This document shows positions 7,971-12,475 of a stretch of 12,475 nt of DNA, piece after piece. The stretch's first letter is position 1. Each line of letters starts with the position of its first letter. This stretch comes from Bdellovibrio sp. CG10_big_fil_rev_8_21_14_0_10_47_8. GTDB lineage: Bacteria; Bdellovibrionota; Bdellovibrionia; Bdellovibrionales; Bdellovibrionaceae. Where the stretch lies: positions 1 through 12,475 of the forward strand of contig PEZR01000125.1 in NCBI GenBank assembly GCA_002773975.1, written 5' to 3'. Position numbers and translations under genes: made by a program. The notes beneath the pieces are model-generated. The model was not told the DNA's origin and did not search any database. It saw only the letters and a program-made list of their open reading frames with translations.

Positions 7971-7985
7971 TTATCCTCCTTGCAT
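7971..7985 (-). CDS. Possible leader mini-ORF (M-Q-G-G-stop) abutting the flagellin start
   Basis: The frame ATG CAA GGA GGA TAA lies directly before the flagellin ATG. It has its own AAGGAGG eight bases upstream, and its two Gly codons are the flagellin ribosome-binding site. If translated, ribosomes ending on TAA would be placed on the flagellin start, coupling the two. The frame is also the end of a longer open frame with no protein-like features. No equivalent short ORF exists at the other flagellin, so it may be a by-product of the duplicated motif. Confidence 0.2.
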   Translation of the reverse strand: MQGG

Positions 7986-8001
7986 ACCGATATCCTCCTT
8001 G
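7971..8001 (-). promoter_or_regulatory. Flagellin leader with two CAAGGAGGAT motifs (candidate CsrA sites)
   Basis: On the minus strand the identical 10-mer CAAGGAGGAT occurs at 7992-8001 and again at 7973-7982, 19 nt apart. The proximal copy is the flagellin Shine-Dalgarno. Both contain the A(A/G)GGA core bound by CsrA/RsmA, and the upstream copy can form a loop AAGGAG closed by three base pairs (AUC/GAU). An upstream ribosome-binding site for a tiny reading frame is another explanation. The same arrangement appears before the second flagellin. Confidence 0.45.
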
Positions 8002-8052
8002 ATTCGTGCCATCCCGTTGGCATAAAGCTGCATCTTGCAACTGTTAATATTA

Positions 8053-8106
8053 AGAACTCGAACTGAGTTCTGCTTACACTTTTGTAATAATAAACGGAAT
8101 TTCCGT
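8053..8106. repeat. Three consecutive inverted repeats in the flagellin upstream region
   Basis: Three dyads follow each other in 54 bases: AGAACTC-GAACT-GAGTTCT (8053-8071), TTACA-CTTT-TGTAA (8074-8087) and ACGGAA-T-TTCCGT (8094-8106). They sit 83-136 bases before the downstream flagellin ATG, next to a strongly A/T-rich stretch (8126-8150). They could be regulator operators around the promoter or leader hairpins. No convincing sigma-70 or sigma-28 promoter could be placed among them. The rest of the 7971-8330 gap holds the leader, the terminator region and nothing gene-like. Confidence 0.5.
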
Positions 8107-8161
8107 GAAGATTTTGAAGGCCAGATTTTAATTTTTAAAAAGATTTTTTCGTCACAAGAAA

Positions 8162-8198
8162 TGCGCGCACGAAGGCACACATCAACATTCTGCGCGCA
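8162..8198. repeat. Paired TGCGCGCA palindromes
   Basis: The self-complementary octamer TGCGCGCA occurs at 8162-8169 and 8191-8198, starts 29 bases apart. On the minus-strand RNA the copies can pair as an 8-bp stem over a 21-nt loop followed by UUUCUU, which would make a second stacked terminator after the 8206-8225 hairpin. They could instead be operators for a protein dimer. Confidence 0.4.
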
Positions 8199-8225
8199 AG
8201 AAAATGGGGGCGCTATTGCGCCCCC
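8198..8225 (-). terminator. Intrinsic terminator of the upstream flagellin gene
   Basis: A perfect 8-bp stem GGGGGCGC / GCGCCCCC (8206-8225) has a four-base loop, followed on the minus strand by AUUUUCUU. It is about 105 bases past the stop at 8331, leaving a long 3' untranslated stretch. It separates the two flagellin transcripts. Confidence 0.75.
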
Positions 8226-8330
8226 GGCGCAGGAAACAGAGTTATCAATACTCAGCAAAAATACGGCAGAAACTGAACTTACTTGGTAGGGCGTTAAAGA
8301 CCTTCACCAAGGACATTCGAAGGGACCTTA

Positions 8331-9179
8331 TTATCCCTGGAATGTCTTATTCAAGAGTCCAAGCGCTATGTTCGCTGACTGGTTAGCTTGCGCTAGTACC
8401 GAGGTGCCGGCCTGGAGCAAGATATTATTTCGTGTCATTTCCGAAGTTTCTTCAGCCACATCCACATCACGGATACGGGAGTTTGCAGCCGACATATTCT
8501 CAACGCCATTCTGGATATTGGAAATTGTCGTTTGCAGACGGTTCTGAAGAGCACCGAAGTCCGCTCTCATCGCAGAGACACTCATGATCGCGGTATCAAT
8601 CGCGGCCAAGGCATTTTGCGCTGAAGCTTTATCGGCCACCGAAGTCAAGTTGACGCCCAAGGCTGCCGAGTTTGCATCGGCTTTTGAAGAGTCAAAGGAG
8701 ATTCGGTCGATCTCCGGGTTGTTTCGGATTCCCACTTGGAAATCCATGATGGAGCCGGTTCCCGCCAACAACTGAGTTCCATTGAACTCTGTCGAATCAG
8801 CGATTCGGTCAATCTCTGAAACAAGCTGGTCATACTCCACGTTCAGGAACTGTCTTTCAACAGGCCCGATCGTATCAGAAGCGGACTGAACTGATAACTC
8901 TCGCAACCTAATTAAGATTGTGCTGAGCTCGTTCATCGCTCCCTCTGCCACTTGTACCAGAGAGATTCCATCGTTCGCGTTTCGTGCCGCTTGCTTGAGA
9001 CCACGAATCTGAGCTCTTAAGCTTTCAGAAATCGCGAGTCCGGCAGCATCGTCACCAGCGCGGTTGATGCGGTATCCAGAAGAGAGTTTTTCCAAACTCT
9101 TATCCAGGTTGAGCTTCGTATTCCACAGAACTCTCTGTGAATTCAACGAAGCCGTGTTCGTGTTAATTCTCAGACCCAT
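8331..9179 (-). CDS. fliC: Flagellin (short, D0/D1 type), 282 aa; upstream copy
   Basis: Second filament subunit. N-terminal domain about 1-140: MGLRINTNTASLNSQRVL, KLSSGYRINRAGDDAAGLAI, NDGISLVQVAEGAMNELS. C-terminal domain about 190-282: MRADFGALQNRLQTTISN, SRIRDVDVAEETSEMTRNN, ending ALGLLNKTFQG. Like its neighbour it lacks D2/D3 and cysteine. The two are clearly related along both conserved domains but differ in the middle and tail: this copy ends NKTFQG after the usual LL terminus and has a Trp at residue 19 in the D0 helix. The start has AAGGAGG six bases upstream. Tandem, non-identical flagellins usually form different zones of one filament or are made at different times; which applies here cannot be read from sequence. 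In Bdellovibrio the filament is sheathed, if that host assignment is right. Confidence 0.96.
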   Translation of the reverse strand: MGLRINTNTASLNSQRVLWNTKLNLDKSLEKLSSGYRINRAGDDAAGLAISESLRAQIRGLKQAARNANDGISLVQVAEGAMNELSTILIRLRELSVQSASDTIGPVERQFLNVEYDQLVSEIDRIADSTEFNGTQLLAGTGSIMDFQVGIRNNPEIDRISFDSSKADANSAALGVNLTSVADKASAQNALAAIDTAIMSVSAMRADFGALQNRLQTTISNIQNGVENMSAANSRIRDVDVAEETSEMTRNNILLQAGTSVLAQANQSANIALGLLNKTFQG

Positions 9180-9183
9180 AATT

Positions 9184-9220
9184 ATCCTCCTTGAAGATCC
9201 GCGATATCATCCTTGATACC
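9184..9220 (-). promoter_or_regulatory. Flagellin leader with CsrA-like hexaloop hairpin and second GGA site over the SD
   Basis: On the minus strand GGTATC-AAGGAT-GATATC (9203-9220) forms a six-pair stem (one G-U) with hexaloop AAGGAU closed by C-G. This fits the CsrA in-vitro consensus loop ARGGAU. The second motif, CAAGGAGGAT (9184-9193), begins 22 nt downstream and contains the Shine-Dalgarno. Two sites about 20 nt apart, one blocking ribosome access, is the classic layout for repression by a CsrA dimer. Just upstream a weak hairpin GGAAC-AATTCA-GTTCC (9224-9239) is also possible. Confidence 0.5.
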
Positions 9221-9262
9221 GGGGGAACTGAATTGTTCCATGGGTTGACTCTTGTCTTATGT

Positions 9263-9299
9263 GTCTCATCGGAGGACTGTTCGATTCCTAAAGTGAGAC
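9263..9299 (-). promoter_or_regulatory. Dyad overlapping a possible sigma-28-like promoter of the upstream flagellin
   Basis: A 37-base symmetric element: outer arms GTCTCA (9263-9268) and TGAGAC (9294-9299), inner arms AGGA and TCCT, four-base bulges on both sides and a nine-base loop. On the minus strand TTTAGGAA (9285-9292) and TCCGATGA (9266-9273) lie inside it, with spacing near that of TAAAGTTT / GCCGATAA flagellar sigma-28 promoters but several mismatches. It would give a leader of about 80 nt including the GGA motifs. Confidence 0.3.
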
Positions 9300-9519
9300 G
9301 GTCTTTAATTTAACAAAACTGGACCTAAATCCCCTGTTTTGCTCAAGGTTTTGTCACTTTATTGAAGATAGGCTCTCAATTTTCTTGCGCCACAGAGCGT
9401 GACAACAACTTTGACATTTTGTTTTCGTGATTCTCGAGAAATTTTGTCGAAGTCTTTCACAACAAAATGTCGAACTTTTCAGTCGTTCAGTTTTCTCTCT
9501 TTCCCGCCGAAAGCCTTGT

Positions 9520-9525
9520 TAGAAT
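9520..9525 (+). promoter_or_regulatory. Possible -10 element of the vWA lipoprotein gene
   Basis: TAGAAT precedes the preferred ATG by 27 bases and would start transcription near 9532, just keeping the AAGGTGAGGG ribosome-binding site in the leader. No -35 match is seen at the expected place. Confidence 0.25.
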
Positions 9526-9552
9526 AGCCTTATGAAGGTGAGGGTCCACTTT

Positions 9553-11529
9553 ATGGAAAGCACGTTGAGCAAAATTACCTATCTCTTATTAGTCAGCGCA
9601 AGCTTGTCAGCCTGCGCCCCTAAGGGTGGTGGTGATGCGGTCAGAGACGTGGCCAGCACCGGCAATAGCCAACAAGGCGTTAGTGGTCCTGGTGATATCC
9701 AAATCTGTCCCTCAGAGCCTGGCACTGTTCCCGGCGGAACAATCCTTATTAATAGTGGCGAAACGGTCACCACGTCCACTTCAGTAAATCTGACTTTGGG
9801 TCGCGGTCTTGAGACACTCAAAATGAAAATCAGCAATGATGCCAATTGTGGTTGCGGAACCTGGGAAAAATATGCCGAGACCAAAGCCTGGACCTTGAGC
9901 TCTGACAACGAACGCAATGTTGTCTCTGTTCAATATAAGGACTATGAAGGCCGGGTCAGCGCCTGCGCCGTAGCGGAAATCGTTCATGATAACTTGCCTC
10001 CATCCATGCAGATTGTTTTAGACCCCCACAATACCTACATCGACGGTGGCCAGACCTTGGTGCATTTAACTGTCGCGGATTCAGGTGTTGGCGTACAAAG
10101 TGTTAGCTGTCTATTGAATGGCTCACCGATCGCCTGTTCTGCGGGATCCTCGGACCTGACGTTTGCCAACAGTACCGGTAGCTTTACTTTGGAAGTCTCT
10201 GCAACAGACAACCTAAACCTGTCTCGAATAAATAGTGTGGCGTGGACTGTTTCCCCTGCTCCGACTACAACAACTACATCGACCACAACAACGACTTTGG
10301 CCCCGCCAACGACCACAACAACCCTTGCTCCGCCAACAACAACTTCGAGCTCTACGAGCACAACTTCGACCTCGACTTCGACAACAACTTTAGCTCCGGC
10401 GACGACAACGACTTCGACGACGTCGACATCTACGACCTCAACATCCACAACGTCTCGGTCCACAACATCTACATCAACATCCACGAGTACGAGTGTGACA
10501 ACCACGACAAAACTGCCAACAACCACGACCACAATGATTCCAACAACGACCACAACAACTTTGAATTCTCATGTCGTCAGGCAGGACTATCAGATCAAAT
10601 CCAACAAAAAGGTGGATATTTTAATCGTCGACGATAACTCGGGCTCTATGGAGTACGAGCAAAGAAGCATGGCAAAACGAATGAGCACTTTCTTGAACCA
10701 ACTCAGTGGCCTTGATTGGCGAGTAGCTGTCACAACGACAGACCCCAGAAGTAGTGCCATTTGGGGTGATGGCCGTATTGTCGAAATGAAGGGTCTACCT
10801 CGTCAATACTTCATCGATTCATCCATGGATTCTGACCGAGCTCAAAAGATTCTCGGCAATACGCTGCAACGGCCTGAAACCGGAAGTCCTTATGAACAAG
10901 GTATCTATGCTACATATCGCGCAATCGAAAGATCCTTCATGACTAGCAAAGAAAAGGCCTGCAGCTGCACAAGCTCTCATGCAAGTTCGACCAACTATGG
11001 AAAAAATAGTGCTTGCCGATCTCCGAATCAGGACTTCTTCCGTGACGATGCAAATTTTGCGACCATCGTTATTTCAGATGAAGACGAGTCGAAGAAAAAA
11101 GAGAAAAATATCCCTGAAAATCTTTTGAAATTTGTTAAATCAACTTGGAAAGACAAGAACTTTGCCTTCCATTCAATCGTTACTCGACCTGGAGATGTTG
11201 CTTGCAAAAAGGGTCATGGCGCTTCCTATGGAAACATTTATGCCAGAATGTCTCAACTCACAGGCAACGGAACCGTGGGTGGAGCAATCATCGGCTCTGT
11301 TTGTGAAACGGACTATGGCTCTCAGTTAGCAGGAATTGGCGACAGCGTTCAACAAATGCAACGAGTGATTCCGCTCAAGTGTGCTCCAATTGGAAGCAGC
11401 ACATCCAGTGTCGTGGTCTGGCTCAATGGCAGCAACTATACGGCGTCCTATGAGGTCCAAGGCGATCGCTTAGTGTTCAGCAGTCGTTTGCCGGCAGGTC
11501 AATACTCTCTGGAGTATCGCTGTCCCTAG
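9553..11529 (+). CDS. Surface lipoprotein: Thr-rich stalk plus von Willebrand A domain, 658 aa
   Basis: It begins MESTLSKITYLLLVSASLSAC, a lipoprotein signal with the lipobox cysteine at residue 21. ATG 9553 is chosen over the in-frame ATG 9532 because AAGGTGAGGG lies nine bases before it. Residues about 22-70 are Gly/Ser-rich; about 45-230 read as two beta-sandwich, Ig-like units (NCGCGTWEKY; NLPPSMQIVLDP to SATDNLNLSRIN). Residues about 235-336 are nearly pure Thr/Ser with Pro/Ala breaks (LAPPTTTT), a stiff exposed stalk. A vWA fold follows from about 351: KVDILIVDDNSGSM carries the MIDAS motif DxSxS (Asp361, Ser363, Ser365), and VISDEDES (Asp509) lies later. The last ~60 residues are another strand-rich unit ending LEYRCP. 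Cysteine pairs in the vWA part (KACSCTSS; SACRSPN) suggest disulfides. Likely a cell-surface binding or adhesion protein; the ligand is unknown. It is divergent from the flagellins. Confidence 0.85.
   Translation: MESTLSKITYLLLVSASLSACAPKGGGDAVRDVASTGNSQQGVSGPGDIQICPSEPGTVPGGTILINSGETVTTSTSVNLTLGRGLETLKMKISNDANCGCGTWEKYAETKAWTLSSDNERNVVSVQYKDYEGRVSACAVAEIVHDNLPPSMQIVLDPHNTYIDGGQTLVHLTVADSGVGVQSVSCLLNGSPIACSAGSSDLTFANSTGSFTLEVSATDNLNLSRINSVAWTVSPAPTTTTTSTTTTTLAPPTTTTTLAPPTTTSSSTSTTSTSTSTTTLAPATTTTSTTSTSTTSTSTTSRSTTSTSTSTSTSVTTTTKLPTTTTTMIPTTTTTTLNSHVVRQDYQIKSNKKVDILIVDDNSGSMEYEQRSMAKRMSTFLNQLSGLDWRVAVTTTDPRSSAIWGDGRIVEMKGLPRQYFIDSSMDSDRAQKILGNTLQRPETGSPYEQGIYATYRAIERSFMTSKEKACSCTSSHASSTNYGKNSACRSPNQDFFRDDANFATIVISDEDESKKKEKNIPENLLKFVKSTWKDKNFAFHSIVTRPGDVACKKGHGASYGNIYARMSQLTGNGTVGGAIIGSVCETDYGSQLAGIGDSVQQMQRVIPLKCAPIGSSTSSVVVWLNGSNYTASYEVQGDRLVFSSRLPAGQYSLEYRCP
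10257..10563 (+). repeat. Degenerate Thr-codon (ACN) tract within the lipoprotein gene
   Basis: About 300 bases are made mainly of ACA, ACG, ACC and ACT triplets with TCG/AGC and CCG insertions. The plus strand is therefore rich in A and C and poor in G. The LAPPTTTT-type unit recurs at least three times at the 5' end (near 10297, 10324 and 10390). All frames on both strands stay open for long stretches because of this composition. The codons are mixed, so this is not a perfect microsatellite. Confidence 0.85.
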
Positions 11530-12475
11530 AGTCTTTTATCGATCAGAATTTTTTCAGCACGAGCATAGTTCTCAGGAGCAACGTAGAGCCGATCAATGAT
11601 TCTGGCATTTTCGTACTTCTGAAAAATCTCGGTACTTTGATCGATGGGACTTGGTTTGTCCCACTTGTCATACTGGTCGACAACATAGATCTGATAGGAA
11701 TGATCTTCCGGTGTGGACGAATGATATTTGGACAGTCGAGCCTTTGAAGAAGCCCAGATTACATCGATCCCTACATCTTCAAGAGCCCTGCGAATATTTT
11801 CTGGACGCATATTCTCGGATGTATTGTGAAATTCAGCGAGCATTTTATAGGGTTGCTTTGAAGCGATTCTTTGTGCCCAGGGATTTTTCGAGGACGCTAA
11901 ATGTTCGTGCAATCGAAAATCATTGTACTGGGTATAATCCGCAATGTCCGCCGGCAACTTGAAGGTACAATCTTCGCTTGTCAGATAAAGATTCAACATC
12001 TCTTCAAAAATTAAACATTTGTGATGAAAATAAACCATCAAATGAATGTGGTGCCGCGAAATCAAAAAATCATCAAAGGTGTAAAGAGCGCGGCGGTTCA
12101 GCCCCAGATATAATTTTCCGTCCAGTGGATAGGGAATCATATTGTTGATCATCCAATCACGATCAAATTTTCCGTAGTTGGTACCGGTAAAGTAAGAATC
12201 CCGCTCAAGATAATCCATACGATCGCAGTCCAACTCCCCGCTCACCAGCTGGGAAAGAATTGGTCTAAAATCCAAGCCCTTATCCATAAAGAAATCATCT
12301 GGGCAATCCAAGGTCTTATCAATCAGGCAAGCGATGTGCAGAGGCGAAATGTCCGAAAAATTCTGCCGCAAAACAGAGGTCAACGGAGAGTCCGTCAGGT
12401 ACTTGATCGTGTAGTCCTCATGAGTAGCTCTTTTTTCCACAGGATCCGTGAGCAGGGCCTGACTCGCACCCAGTT
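11526..12475 (-). CDS. HD-superfamily phosphohydrolase (dNTPase/YwfO-like), N-terminus cut by window edge
   Basis: About 315 residues are visible and the frame is open at the right edge. A GTG at 12440 could be read as a start, but upstream codons (LGASQALLTDP) continue in frame without a stop, and the family needs about 100 more N-terminal residues carrying the HD metal motif. Visible family marks: EKRATHEDYTIKYL, with the His expected after the HD motif; SGELDCDRMDYLERDSYFTG (the DxDRMDYLxRDsyfTG signature) with the conserved Asp pair; and FDRDWMINNM. The helical C-terminal half (HHIHLMVYFHHKCLIFEEML) is typical, ending in a strand-rich tail. The relatives are HD phosphohydrolases that remove phosphates from (d)NTPs or related nucleotides. 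Substrate cannot be told here. It is convergent with the lipoprotein gene, with stop codons overlapping by four bases. Confidence 0.88.
   Translation of the reverse strand, partial: LGASQALLTDPVEKRATHEDYTIKYLTDSPLTSVLRQNFSDISPLHIACLIDKTLDCPDDFFMDKGLDFRPILSQLVSGELDCDRMDYLERDSYFTGTNYGKFDRDWMINNMIPYPLDGKLYLGLNRRALYTFDDFLISRHHIHLMVYFHHKCLIFEEMLNLYLTSEDCTFKLPADIADYTQYNDFRLHEHLASSKNPWAQRIASKQPYKMLAEFHNTSENMRPENIRRALEDVGIDVIWASSKARLSKYHSSTPEDHSYQIYVVDQYDKWDKPSPIDQSTEIFQKYENARIIDRLYVAPENYARAEKILIDKRL

Larger units (their letters stand above)
9180..9552. other. Divergent control region between flagellin and vWA lipoprotein
   Basis: The region has no gene. It is A/T-rich with repeated TTTTGTCGAA-like words. 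An 11-bp inverted repeat GACATTTTGTT (9413-9423) / AACAAAATGTC (9461-9471) has a 37-base spacer that contains the perfect palindrome TTCTCGAGAA (9431-9440). These lie about 80-140 bases upstream of the lipoprotein start. TTGACA at 9411-9416 is a perfect -35 hexamer, but no -10 follows at the right distance (TCGAGA at 9434-9439). Confidence 0.5.

Noticed and set aside
7971..8258. 95-aa minus-strand frame between the flagellins
   Set aside because: It runs through the terminator and dyad region with no Shine-Dalgarno at its start; only the last five codons have a plausible initiation signal.
9411..9439. TTGACA at 9411 as a sigma-70 promoter for the lipoprotein gene
   Set aside because: The 17-base spacer leads to TCGAGA, not a -10 element, and the site is about 140 bases from the start codon.
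10035..10553. Val-rich 172-aa frame on the minus strand across the Thr tract
   Set aside because: A by-product of ACN codons reading as GTN on the other strand; no ribosome-binding site or independent signal.
10242..10637. Asn/Asp-rich 131-aa frame on the plus strand across the Thr tract
   Set aside because: An out-of-frame reading of the same repeat tract inside the intact lipoprotein gene.
12438..12440. GTG at 12440 as the start of the HD phosphohydrolase
   Set aside because: The frame is open to the window end and the family needs the HD motif upstream, so the true start lies outside the window.

Overview
The window looks like chromosomal DNA of a Gram-negative, flagellated bacterium. 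It has an outer-membrane beta-barrel gene, two proteins with lipobox signal peptides, and two short tandem flagellins. Base composition is near 50% GC throughout, with no IS element, integrase, tRNA, rRNA or CRISPR array visible. Multiple short flagellins, large surface lipoproteins and this gene style fit a Bdellovibrio-like or other Bdellovibrionota/deltaproteobacterial lineage. That placement is inference; nothing here proves it.

Layout from left to right. (1) Minus strand: the 5' part of a lipoprotein gene (1-258), then an outer-membrane porin-like gene (504-1616) closed by two stacked hairpin terminators (415-478). (2) A 464-base gap (1617-2080) separates that gene from a plus-strand run and holds one perfect DnaA-box 9-mer and a -10-like hexamer. 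(3) A tight plus-strand cluster, almost certainly one operon: an RNase R-type exoribonuclease with no N-terminal helix-turn-helix and a long basic tail (2081-4618), a UbiB/ABC1-family atypical kinase (4626-6299), and a short LysR-type regulator (6306-7076). The gaps are 7 and 6 bases, and the run ends in a strong bidirectional terminator (7081-7127). (4) Two minus-strand flagellin genes (7137-7970 and 8331-9179), separated by a terminator and a leader rich in dyads, so they are probably transcribed separately. (5) A divergent control region (9180-9552), then a plus-strand surface lipoprotein with a Thr-rich stalk and a von Willebrand A domain (9553-11529). (6) A convergent minus-strand HD-domain phosphohydrolase (11526 to the window end, partial) whose stop codon interlocks with that of the lipoprotein.

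Most of the genes are recognisable families. The most interesting signal is in the RNA leaders of the two flagellins. Each carries two CAAGGANGAT motifs, one covering the Shine-Dalgarno sequence and one about 20 nt upstream. In the second flagellin the upstream motif is an exact AAGGAU hexaloop on a six-pair stem, which is the geometry preferred by the translational repressor CsrA. In the first flagellin the two motifs also bracket a five-codon reading frame that abuts the flagellin start codon. I infer post-transcriptional control of filament subunit synthesis; this has not been shown.
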